A stretch of 64,000 nt of DNA, taken from an uncultured Shimia sp. (GTDB lineage Bacteria; Pseudomonadota; Alphaproteobacteria; Rhodobacterales; Rhodobacteraceae). Where the stretch lies: positions 1 to 64,000 of the forward strand of contig NZ_CAJXIV010000009.1 of NCBI RefSeq assembly GCF_913054185.1, given 5' to 3'. Shown here in pieces: positions 1 through 9,219 of this stretch. The notes beneath the pieces are model-generated. The model was given only the letters and a program-made list of their open reading frames with translations. It did no database searches and was not told the DNA's origin. Both the position numbers and the translations under genes were made by a program. Position 1 is the first letter of the stretch. The number at the start of each line of letters is the position of its first letter.

Positions 1-245
1 TGCCAGGGGCCCTGCCCGGCATCTTGTCTGGCCTGCGCATCAGCCTCGCGATTGCGATCATCCTGCTTGTCGCCGCTGAAATGCTGGGCGCGCAATACGG
101 CATTGGCGCGTATATTCTTGAAGCCGGCTCGCTGTATGATCTGGAGCGGCTGTTTGCGGGCGTTGTGATCCTGTCGCTGCTTGGCGTGATTGTCAGCACG
201 GTCATCAGCGTCATCGAACGGCGCATGCTTGGTTGGCGCACCTGA
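1..245 (+). CDS. ABC transporter permease, C-terminal fragment (5' end outside window), SsuC/TauC-like
   Basis: Frame is open from the window edge (PGALPGILSGLRISLAIAIILLVAAEMLGAQYGIG...), typical of the C-terminal permease core; stop at 245. Confidence 0.75.
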   Translation, partial: PGALPGILSGLRISLAIAIILLVAAEMLGAQYGIGAYILEAGSLYDLERLFAGVVILSLLGVIVSTVISVIERRMLGWRT

Positions 246-375
246 ACATGAAGTCAAATGTCGGTGCGGCAGGCATCTATGCCTGAAGGAGAGCTGCGGT
301 TAGGCAGGTTTTTCTATCAAGCTTTTGCAGGCAAACGACACGGGATCAGACGCCGAGGCGCCTGATCCGCGTTGC

Positions 376-873
376 TTACCAAGTTGAGTCAGGGTCAACT
401 TTGAACAGATGTTCCATGAATACCCGCGTGACAGCCTGGAGCTGATCGCTGCGGGCGTGGTCGCGCTGCAACTCAGCCGGCACAACATTCCATGTGATGG
501 GCTCAACACCCGCTTCGATCATCGGATCATATCCGTTCAGGCCGACGGCGACGTGGCTGAAAATGATCGGAATGTCAAAGATCACAGCGGTTTTGATCAG
601 CCCGGTTGTGTTGTTGACCAATTCCTCGTGGTCAATGTTTCTGACCCCCATCAGGATCGGTGGCTGATAATCGATCAAGATCAAGGCCGCGTTGCTCGGT
701 GACAAAAATGGATCTTCATCCGCCGCGCGCACCGGAGTGCCCTGATACCCGTCGGGGTAACTGGCAACGCCATTGATAGTTTTGATTGCCGGTGCCTCGG
801 CCAACGCTGGTAAGGTCGCTGCAGCCAGTGTCAGACTGAGCGCCGCGACAAGGGGTTTAAAAACTGTGGTCAT
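376..873 (-). pseudogene. Internally deleted isochorismatase/YcaC-like cysteine hydrolase with signal peptide
   Basis: N-part NAALILIDYQPPILMGVRNIDHEELVNN and C-part MIEAGVEPITWNVVPAELQRDHARS match the two ends of YcaC-like hydrolases; the central segment with the catalytic Cys motif is absent. Start at MTTVFKPLV (873). Confidence 0.7.
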
Positions 874-898
874 CGAATTTTTCCTTTTTGGGAACAGG

Positions 899-1330
899 TT
901 AGCCGTGCACGTGTTCGGCGATAAGTTGGGCAACGGACGGTCCGGGACCAACAAGCTCCAGTACGTTGCGATCGGGGTCTCGGATGAAGATGGTCTTGGT
1001 GCCGCGAAACTCGCGACGCCCAGTGATCGTGATGTCATTGCCAGTGACAAAGGCTTCGGTTGCTTCCGCGTCTTTCACCTTCAGCGCCAAATGCGTGATG
1101 CCGGGATATCTCGCTTTCTCGTCCATCAAGACATTTTCACCAGCCTTGGCTGTGGCTGGGCCAAGCAGGTTGATGTTGATTCCTGACGGATGCAGCATCA
1201 CCAGCGGATGCCCCTGATCGAAGCCACCGTCAGCTATGAGCTCAAATCCCAGAAGTTCGTAGAACGCCACGGTTGTGTCTCGGTCGCTGATGCGAATTCC
1301 GATGTGGTCGAAAGTGCTGATCTCAATCAT
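899..1330 (-). CDS. VOC/glyoxalase superfamily protein
   Basis: MIEISTFDHIGIRISDRDTTVAFYELLGFEL...FIRDPDRNVLELVGPGP, VOC fold pattern. Confidence 0.85.
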   Translation of the reverse strand: MIEISTFDHIGIRISDRDTTVAFYELLGFELIADGGFDQGHPLVMLHPSGININLLGPATAKAGENVLMDEKARYPGITHLALKVKDAEATEAFVTGNDITITGRREFRGTKTIFIRDPDRNVLELVGPGPSVAQLIAEHVHG

Positions 1331-1416
1331 TGGCTTATGTCTCCTTGCGCTTGCAAAGAAGGTAGCCATGCCTGTAACTGATATTAATCCCTCAATCAGA
1401 ACAGTATTTATTCCAT

Positions 1417-2328
1417 ATGGATCGCAATAGAGACCTCTTTGACGGCATGTATCTGTTCTACTCGGTGGTTGAGCAGAACGGGCTGAGCGCCGCTGCACGT
1501 GTGTTGGGCCACACTCCAAGCCACGTCAGCAAAGAGTTGGCCCGACTCGAAAACCGCCTGGGAACCCGGCTGCTCAATCGCACAACCCGCAAGATCAGCC
1601 TGACCGAAACGGGGCGCACTTACTTTGAAAACGCCCGGCGGATGATCGAAGACACACGCGCCGTCGAAGGCAGGCTCAACGCCCTTGGCGATCGGCCTTA
1701 TGGTGAACTGCGGATGAGTGTGCCGGTGGTTTTTGCCCACGGATGCCTGAATTCTTGGCTTCCGGAATTTCTGGAACGCTATCCGGACATGACACTCAAT
1801 ATCGATATCTCTGAACGCCGAGCGGATCTCATTGAAGAAGGCATCGACCTGCTGGTCCGGATTGGCGAATTGCCGCCGTCCGACTTCATTGCGCGCGAGT
1901 TGTTCAAAACAAATGGCGTGACCGTGGCCGCTCCCAGCTACTTGAAGCGCCGGGGCATTCCTCTCCACCCAAGCGCACTTGTGGATCATGACCTGATCGA
2001 TTTTTCATATCGCGGTGCGACGCAACACTGGATGTACCATGAAAGTGAACATGCCAAGCTTTCGGTGCCAATCGCTCCAATTGTACGTTGCAATGACGCC
2101 CAAACAGAAAAGGCTCTGGCTGTCGCCGGGCGCGGGATCACTCGGCTGCCTCACCTGTCTTGTCAGGCAGAACTTGAGGCCGGGTCTCTTGTGACTGTGC
2201 TTTCGGATTTTGCCCCGCCGCCTTCAGGTGTGCACGCCATATACGCAAGCAAAGACAACCTCGCGCCAAAAACCCGCGCCATGATCGACTTTCTTGTCGA
2301 GAAAAGTCGGGACGCAATGCAGCTTTAG
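1417..2328 (+). CDS. LysR family transcriptional regulator
   Basis: N-terminal LysR HTH (GLSAAARVLGHTPSHVSKELARLENRLGTRLLNRTTRKISLTETGRTYF) plus substrate-binding region. Confidence 0.93.
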   Translation: MDRNRDLFDGMYLFYSVVEQNGLSAAARVLGHTPSHVSKELARLENRLGTRLLNRTTRKISLTETGRTYFENARRMIEDTRAVEGRLNALGDRPYGELRMSVPVVFAHGCLNSWLPEFLERYPDMTLNIDISERRADLIEEGIDLLVRIGELPPSDFIARELFKTNGVTVAAPSYLKRRGIPLHPSALVDHDLIDFSYRGATQHWMYHESEHAKLSVPIAPIVRCNDAQTEKALAVAGRGITRLPHLSCQAELEAGSLVTVLSDFAPPPSGVHAIYASKDNLAPKTRAMIDFLVEKSRDAMQL

Positions 2329-2574
2329 CCTCGCGCAGCCGAGCTACTCTAAGGAGGCTGTGGTCTGCGCTTTCTGCTTGGACATTCCTCTACATGAAAC
2401 CGCGCAAAGGTTCTCCCCCACACTGATGACCGCAGATCGGGGTGGGTCAGCACCCATCCGATGCGAAAACACAATGCCAGAGCCCGGGACGCGCATAATT
2501 CCGTCAAGAGCATCGACAAAAAAGCACCGCGAGGCACCCATTCTTTCGCGGCATGCACCTAATCGAACATGTTA

Positions 2575-3221
2575 GAGATTTGAAGCGTCACCTCCGCAGT
2601 TGAAGTTGGGCCGTGTTTGATCCAATTGTTGCCGGGATCGTTGAAAACACGCCCGATCCAATCGCCAACGGTCCGTCACTATTCAAAAGCAGGATTAGCA
2701 AAAAAATTCGGCGCGGCATGGGCAACTTTGTTAAAATCTGGCAGCCGCCGGCCCACCAAATTGTCGCGTGGATCAAGCTGGGACCGAAAAGCAACGTCAG
2801 CCACACCCTTCATCAGGCCTTCGCTCGAAACGCTTAAATGTAGTATGTTCTCAATACCCGGATATTGTCGGGAAAGTTCCACCAGAGGTGCATCAGCATA
2901 TACTAGGATAACAGTGGTGGTGACGTCACGCGCACCTGCCCCGCCCACATGGTGCCCAGGCTGTCCGCCTCACGTTGCAGATCAAGGCCCTCGCCTTCGA
3001 CCTTCTCTGCCTTAGCCAAGATTCGACCTGCCATCGCGCCCTTGCCAACCGCCCATTGCGTAACCGGGTGAACAGCACGGCCACAAAACTGATTTCCAAA
3101 TCAGTCAGGTGGCGGGACACGGTTGAGTGACTCATCCCAAGCTCACCAATGGCCGCCGTATAAACTTGCCTCCAAACAACGCCAGAACAACTTTGATGTC
3201 ATTCCATTCCAACTTGGCCAT
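2575..3221 (-). pseudogene. LysR family regulator, frameshifted
   Basis: Minus-strand pieces in different frames: MAKLEWNDIKVVLALF (from 3221), MSHSTVSRHLTDLEISF, GRILAKAEKVEGEGLDLQREADSLGTMWAGQVRVTSPPLLS*, YADAPLVELSRQYPGIENILHLSVSSEGLMKGVADVAFR. Confidence 0.85.
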
Positions 3222-3980
3222 GTGTTGTCTTTCCAAATGGCGGGGTGATTATTGCCCCGGAACCCCCAATTACCAAAATTCCCATTCACTTTTCATGAAC
3301 TTAAGTCAGGGGCACACAGGAGTTGGGCACCGCACATGACACGCAAAATGAACCGGACTGAGCTTAACGAGACCATTCACGCCTCAAGAGCGCGGGTGTG
3401 AGATGTGCTGTTTTCACAATAGGGCGACATCCATGTACACAACCCAACCATGGTGACCTCACATTACCTACGCGACGGCACAAGGGGCGCCTTGAACGCT
3501 GTCCGACATTGCAAGTTCCGCGAAAAATTGTTCCTCGATGAAGAGATCCCCGAAGTGAACGGCACCAACAGCTTCGCGATGGATGTGATTTCACACAACC
3601 TTCCGTTGGTGAATGACATATCGACAATTTATGAGATGACAGCCGCGGGAAAACGCGCTGCCTTACTTAACGACCTGACATTTCTGGCAATTCCACCAAC
3701 GCGGGACAAGACAATGTATCTGCTGTCGGGCGGGCACCTTTTTCAATCGATGGATGAGGTGATTACGCGAGAGACCGACGTGCGGTTATCCCGTCGGCCG
3801 ACACAGACCGAGTTGCAGATCCAGCCTTTGCACAGCAGGTGACGCAGGACAGTCCAAACTTATGGTGGAAAATCGATCATGCTCCGCCCCTGGCGAGCTG
3901 CGGATGACGCAATGCTCACATCGCCGTTCACCAATCCAGAAGAGGTTCGGGCCCGGTTCAGCAGTTCAGCATGATAACTT

Positions 3981-6900
3981 TCAAATCACATTGGTTGTCA
4001 CTTCAAACTTGTCTTTTATCATATCCTGCCACAACAGCGCCCCTTGGGCCGCCGCAATGTACCAAGCCTCTTGAGCGGTTTCCAAAGCTCTTGGGGTGTC
4101 ACCACGAGCCTCCTGACACAACGCCCGCGACAACATAAGTGGCGCACGGCTCTGGTTTTCGCCGGTTAGCAGCAATTGACCAAGATGGGTTTCAACCAAT
4201 TTTTCAGCCTGATCTATCTGACCTATGGCCACCATGTCCTGTGCGAGATAGCTGGCAAAATGCGATTGCCAACATGAGAATCCTGTAGCCGCCCAAAATT
4301 CGAGCCCGCCTTGCATCTGCTCCACGCCTTGCCGCAAATCCCCCCGACGGGCTTTGGCCCAACCTTGTACAAATTGGGACATGGCCTGGAATTCAGGAAA
4401 CCCTTGACGGGTTGCAAAACCCAGACTTGCCGCGCTGAATTCCTCCGCTCCGTCCACATCGTTGCGCAGCATGGCCATATTAAACCGTGCCAAAAGGCCA
4501 AAGCCGCGCCCATGCGGAAATCCCATTGCCTCTCCCAGCAGAGCCGACGTCTCTGCCGCCTCGCGCGCAAGGTCAAAATTGCCCAATACTGAATGGGTCA
4601 GGCCAAGATAGAAGTGGGAAAAAACGCCAAACTCCTTGAGAAACAACGCGTACAAATCGTGATGCAAATCAGGATTGTGGCGCGCTATTGTGTTGCTCAG
4701 CGTCTGCCGTGCTATGTCATTGCGTCCCTGATGCCATGCAATCAAGCCCCGCATCGTGTTGGCTGCCATGTAAGCCGCGTCAGAGGCGTCCTGTTCATTA
4801 ATCAACGCAATGGCATCCGCAATTGTCATCGCGCGATCCAACCGAGCCGTTGCCCAGGAATGCAGCGCTGTGTTGTAAATCACGGGCACCATGGTGGCGT
4901 GCAAGCCAAGCTTGTCCACCAAGACCATGGCGCGCTCTTGTGTGGCACCAAAGGCAGGATTACCCGGTCCGCCGGTCACCATCTGGGTTGGACCGCGCAC
5001 AGCACATAGTTGGAGCTCCATACGGTCGCGTTCTTCCCCCTCCGGTAAGGCATCAATACAGGCTAAGCCAGCCTCAAGGTGGCTCATCGCCTCAAACGCC
5101 GCGCCACGACCCGCCGCAGCAAGTGCTGCCTGCATGTAACGCATGATTGCTTCTTCATGGCGATGTGCACGGGCCAGATGATTGGCCAAAACGTGATCTG
5201 CCACCGATATACGCGCACTATCGCCAAGGAATGCATCCGCAATGTCGTTGTGCAATTGTCTTCGCCGCTCCGATGACATCACGCCATAAATCGCGTCCTG
5301 CACCAACGCATGGCTGAACATCAAACGGCTGCTGTCTTCGGTTTTCGAATGCGGCCGCTCCGCCAACGTCCCTGCAATCAGGTCTTCCGACAAACGGGAG
5401 GCGGCCTCGTTTGATAAATTGGCGATTGAGATCGCAAACGCGGGATCAAAACTGCGCCCAAGAGCAGATCCAACGGTGGCCAACAATCGCGCTTCTGCGG
5501 GCAACTGATCCAGTTTGCTCTGCACCAAAGCCGCCAAGCTGAGTGGAATTTTCCAATCCTCACCACGACCTGACCGCGCCAGCATGTCCGCGTATTCTTC
5601 TAGGAATAACGGCACGCCATCCGACTTTGCGATGATTTCGTCAATCTGCTCATCGCGTAAATCCGCGGAACCAAGGCTTTGACGCGCCAGTTCACGGGAG
5701 TCTTGATCTGACAACCGATTCAACTTCAGCAAGGTTTCACAATTGGGCGCGCCTTCACCAAACGGCGGTTCAGGGCGCGTTGTCAGAACTATGAGTGCGG
5801 CGTGATCTGCCACCTTTCCCGCAAGGATCTCCACCAACATCGCTGAGGTTGGGTCGATCCAATGCGCGTCCTCAAACTCGACGATGACAATGTCGCGCCC
5901 TGCGCCGGAGGCAAAGATCTTATCCGCCAACGTCGACAGCGCACGCCCCCGTCGCAACGGCACAGACTCCGTCTGATCAACCTCAGTTTCCGCCCCCAAT
6001 GGCGACAGCAAATCCAGGAGTGAGTTCAGCTCCACGTCCGAACATCCCCAAACCTTTGAAAACAAGCGTTTGAGCTTTTTGTGGCGCTGCGCGTCCGCGT
6101 CATGAGCCCCCGTGCCCGCGATCCACTCAAGAAAGGTGGAAACCGGATACAGCGGCGTACCGCGATGCTCAGGCGAACATTGCAAAACAAAACTCGCCGC
6201 ACGCTTTATCCTATCCTGCGCCAGAAAGGCTCGCGATAGCCGAGATTTCCCAAGGCCGGCTTCTGCGCTGATCACAACCCCGCTTCCGGCCCCGTGCGCG
6301 GCTTTGGCATAACAACTGTTGAGTACATCCATTTCAACAGCACGCCCAACGAGACCACCCAACTTGCGCCCCCGCAGTGCCTCAAATCGAGTGAGTAAGC
6401 CTGTACGACGGCGCTCAACTCTATAGGCTGGCTGCGGGTCCTTGAAACCCTTGAGGGTCTGAGGCCCCAGATCGCGCGCGTGAAAAAACGCACCCACAAG
6501 CGATTGTGTATCATGGCAAATCACAATCTCCCCAGCCTCTGCGAGGGCTTCTAGCCGGGCCGCTTTATTGATCGCACTGCCCACCGCATTGGCCCCAAAA
6601 TCATCGCCATCAGAGCGGATCATCACGTTGCCCGAGGCGATACCGATCCGAGTTTCCATGGCCGTTGCACCGCCCGCGTCTGTCAGAGCCGCGCAAATGT
6701 CCAACGCGGCGGCAACCGTTCGAATGGCATCGTCTTCCATCGCAGAAGGAAAACCAAAGTAACAAATGATGCCATCACCCTGATATTGTGCAACAACCCC
6801 TCCATGTGCGCGGATGGTGTCGTTGCAAATTGTGTGAAATCGCCGGATCAACTGCGCATAACCTTCCGCGCCAAACTCCTCGATCCGCTCCGTGGATCCC

Positions 6901-7046
6901 ACAAGGTCTGCAAACAGAACAGACACGCTCCGGTGTTCGGAGGCCCCACTTGTCTGAGGATTGCCGCCACGCGTGTCAGAAACGCCGGTTTCTACATCAG
7001 TGGACACTGAAACGCTCCAAAGCACGCACAGGTTTGCCTGACACAT
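3981..7046 (-). CDS. Class III adenylate/guanylate cyclase domain fused to AAA ATPase and TPR-like region
   Basis: SVLFADLVGSTERIEEFG...YQGDGIICYFGFP (class III cyclase), LVGRAVEMDVL...VVISAEAGLGKSRLSRAFL (P-loop), long helical-repeat C-terminus. Start uncertain (7046 or a GTG at 7007); the ORF-track start at 7265 overlaps the upstream gene. Confidence 0.88.
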   Translation of the reverse strand: MCQANLCVLWSVSVSTDVETGVSDTRGGNPQTSGASEHRSVSVLFADLVGSTERIEEFGAEGYAQLIRRFHTICNDTIRAHGGVVAQYQGDGIICYFGFPSAMEDDAIRTVAAALDICAALTDAGGATAMETRIGIASGNVMIRSDGDDFGANAVGSAINKAARLEALAEAGEIVICHDTQSLVGAFFHARDLGPQTLKGFKDPQPAYRVERRRTGLLTRFEALRGRKLGGLVGRAVEMDVLNSCYAKAAHGAGSGVVISAEAGLGKSRLSRAFLAQDRIKRAASFVLQCSPEHRGTPLYPVSTFLEWIAGTGAHDADAQRHKKLKRLFSKVWGCSDVELNSLLDLLSPLGAETEVDQTESVPLRRGRALSTLADKIFASGAGRDIVIVEFEDAHWIDPTSAMLVEILAGKVADHAALIVLTTRPEPPFGEGAPNCETLLKLNRLSDQDSRELARQSLGSADLRDEQIDEIIAKSDGVPLFLEEYADMLARSGRGEDWKIPLSLAALVQSKLDQLPAEARLLATVGSALGRSFDPAFAISIANLSNEAASRLSEDLIAGTLAERPHSKTEDSSRLMFSHALVQDAIYGVMSSERRRQLHNDIADAFLGDSARISVADHVLANHLARAHRHEEAIMRYMQAALAAAGRGAAFEAMSHLEAGLACIDALPEGEERDRMELQLCAVRGPTQMVTGGPGNPAFGATQERAMVLVDKLGLHATMVPVIYNTALHSWATARLDRAMTIADAIALINEQDASDAAYMAANTMRGLIAWHQGRNDIARQTLSNTIARHNPDLHHDLYALFLKEFGVFSHFYLGLTHSVLGNFDLAREAAETSALLGEAMGFPHGRGFGLLARFNMAMLRNDVDGAEEFSAASLGFATRQGFPEFQAMSQFVQGWAKARRGDLRQGVEQMQGGLEFWAATGFSCWQSHFASYLAQDMVAIGQIDQAEKLVETHLGQLLLTGENQSRAPLMLSRALCQEARGDTPRALETAQEAWYIAAAQGALLWQDMIKDKFEVTTNVI

Positions 7047-8394
7047 GCGGCGTTGCGCCCAACGCAAACATGATCGCCATGTCATAGTCCGTAGCAACCG
7101 GGCCGCGCCCGCCACTTTGGGCTGTGTCGCCCGGTCGGTTCTCAAACCATTGCGCCCATTGTACGGACCCCGGTTCATACAGCAGAAACGGCTCGCCATT
7201 TGGCGGAAAACTGCTGTTCGGAGAGGGATAAAGATTGACCGTAAAGGGGTACTCACCAGCGCCATGGCAACTCATGCAAGACGATGCCCCTAAGTTCTTG
7301 TCCCCCATATGGGTCCCGCGCGCCGTGATCACCCCTTGGCGGGTGGCCACATCCATAGGCCCAGCCATGCGCCCCCCCCAGCCCAGTGTGTCTTCTGTAA
7401 ATGCAGGTTTATCGGGATTGACCCATGTTTCCGTGAGCCGGGCATTTGCTGGCAGCCCTTTGGGGTCTCGGTTGAACTGCGGGTCGTTGCCCCACATCGC
7501 CCCCAACGGCACAAACCGATCCCATACCGTCGGCCCATCAGCAGCGGCATCATAAACAAAGGCCATAAACACCCAGCCAGTGACGGGAGATGCCACGCGG
7601 TCTTTCACTTTGATCGACATTTGCAGCGGATGCGCCTCTACCACTTTCGGAACCGGGTTGGCTTTTTTGGTGGCCTGATCCAACGTGGAAGGCCGGAAAA
7701 CCTGCCATGTGGCTGCCCCGTCCAAAACGGAGGGCCATTGCGAAATCGCCGGCGTTGTTGCCTCTGCCTTGATCACAATCGAGCCTTCTGGGAAAGACAG
7801 CGCCGAAAGATCGGCGTCGTACAAATCAGCCCAAACCGACCCAAGCATCGAGGCTGCGCGCGCGTCATAGTAGATCACCGCATGGTTCTGCACATATTGG
7901 CTTGTAGGTTGGTGCGGGGCACCAAACGACGTCGCATGAATGATTTGCCCCGTATAGGTATTCATCAGCGCTTCCCGTCCGCCTGTTGGCGCGTTTGAGC
8001 CCCCAGACCAAACCAGATCGTACCAACCAGCAGCTTTAGGGTCCCACGACGTTGGCTCATTGATAATCGTTGAAAAACTCGGCGTGATGTACTCTTTCAA
8101 AAGCAGCATGTAGTCCTGCGCAGTTTCGACCGTCAGCGGTTGTTGCAATGCCCCGCCAGCCGGAAACCGCGCATCAGGCAATGTGTCCGGGTAATCCAAA
8201 TTGGCGGCGACAAAAGGACCGGCGTAATCCGAAGCGTCAGGATAGAACCCATTGTTGGATGTTAACGGGTCGCCAAACGCGCCAAAACTGCTGAGAAAAA
8301 CAAGTGAGGAAGCCGCTACAATCGCCCGCGGTAAGTGATTGGGAGCGTGCAGCAAAATGGAAAATAAGCTCATGGAATCCTGCTCCTTGAACAA
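6997..8394 (-). CDS. Exported mono-haem c-type protein of unknown function
   Basis: N-terminal signal-like segment and one CxxCH motif (SCMSCHGAGEYPF) near the C-terminus. Confidence 0.75.
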   Translation of the reverse strand: MFKEQDSMSLFSILLHAPNHLPRAIVAASSLVFLSSFGAFGDPLTSNNGFYPDASDYAGPFVAANLDYPDTLPDARFPAGGALQQPLTVETAQDYMLLLKEYITPSFSTIINEPTSWDPKAAGWYDLVWSGGSNAPTGGREALMNTYTGQIIHATSFGAPHQPTSQYVQNHAVIYYDARAASMLGSVWADLYDADLSALSFPEGSIVIKAEATTPAISQWPSVLDGAATWQVFRPSTLDQATKKANPVPKVVEAHPLQMSIKVKDRVASPVTGWVFMAFVYDAAADGPTVWDRFVPLGAMWGNDPQFNRDPKGLPANARLTETWVNPDKPAFTEDTLGWGGRMAGPMDVATRQGVITARGTHMGDKNLGASSCMSCHGAGEYPFTVNLYPSPNSSFPPNGEPFLLYEPGSVQWAQWFENRPGDTAQSGGRGPVATDYDMAIMFALGATPHVSGKPVRALERFSVH

Positions 8395-8529
8395 GACAAA
8401 AATGACAAATGCGATACTAAGATTTTATTAGAATTGATCTATTCACTGTGACCGCCACACGCGAATTCGTCAATAAAATAAGGCTTTTCACGCATTTGCC
8501 GATCAAACCGGATTGCGATCCCCCTTAGG

Positions 8530-8830
8530 TTGTTGGCTTACCTTAAGTCTGTCACACCCCCTGGTTTGCGGATCAACCTCATGTGGGACCTGCCCTCCTT
8601 TTGTGATCAAGCCTTCCCGAGATCAAATCACCTGGCAGCATCGCCCGGTAGACAAAGCGCCAATTGCCTCCAGGGCATCAACGCAAAGATCACCAGTAGG
8701 AAGGATGGCGGGATCAACACACCCAACGTTCCGTCGCTAAGGCATGGCGCTACATCACAGGCCTCGTGCGTATTGGCGTCGCCGCACAAGGTGCGACCAA
8801 TGGATTGCATCAACTGGGGCCATTGGCGTT
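8530..8830 (-). pseudogene. Possible remnant of TRAP transporter large permease (DctM)
   Basis: Short minus-strand stretch DGTLGVLIPPSFLLVIFAL resembles the DctM GTLG-IPPS motif; it continues as ALEAIGALSTG only after a frame change. Confidence 0.35.
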
Positions 8831-8928
8831 GAGTTTGGGATTAACGGAGATTTGGAGAAGCGCCGCGGTGTCACGCAGGCCTGATTATTTCCGTATCTGC
8901 CAACGCTCCCAAAGGAATGGGATGTATC

Positions 8929-9219
8929 CTAACGAACAAGCCGAAACTTTCGGGCAGACAAGCGACCAATGTTGGGCAAAACATCAAACTTGAAGGCGCG
9001 AAACACATCCGTCTCCAGGTGCTGCCGCCAGTGCATCTCCGATTGCCACACTTCATAAATCAGCCACGTTCCAATGGCGCCTTCCTCCTCACAAAGGCTG
9101 TATTGCACACACCCAGCCTCTGCGCGTGATGCTTTGGCCAACACATCAAGCTCCGCCGCCATGGTCTCCTCGTGACCGTCACCAGCCTCCACCTCAGCAA
9201 CAACCACAAATACAGGCAT
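8929..9219 (-). CDS. Antibiotic biosynthesis monooxygenase (ABM/quinol monooxygenase) family
   Basis: MPVFVVVAEVEAGDGHEETMAAELDVLAKASRAEAGCVQYSLCEEE...FLIYEVW-like pattern typical of ABM domains; abuts the GMC gene. Confidence 0.85.
   Translation of the reverse strand: MPVFVVVAEVEAGDGHEETMAAELDVLAKASRAEAGCVQYSLCEEEGAIGTWLIYEVWQSEMHWRQHLETDVFRAFKFDVLPNIGRLSARKFRLVR

Noticed and set aside
3450-3842. 130-aa plus-strand ORF (MVTSHYLRDGTRGALNAVRHCKFREKLFLDEE...) in the decayed region
   Set aside because: No family recognised and it lies in a pseudogene-rich gap; could be real, but I cannot support a product.
7045-7998. Plus-strand ORFs opposite the haem c protein gene (82, 106 and 229 aa)
   Set aside because: Antisense shadow ORFs of a well-supported minus-strand gene.
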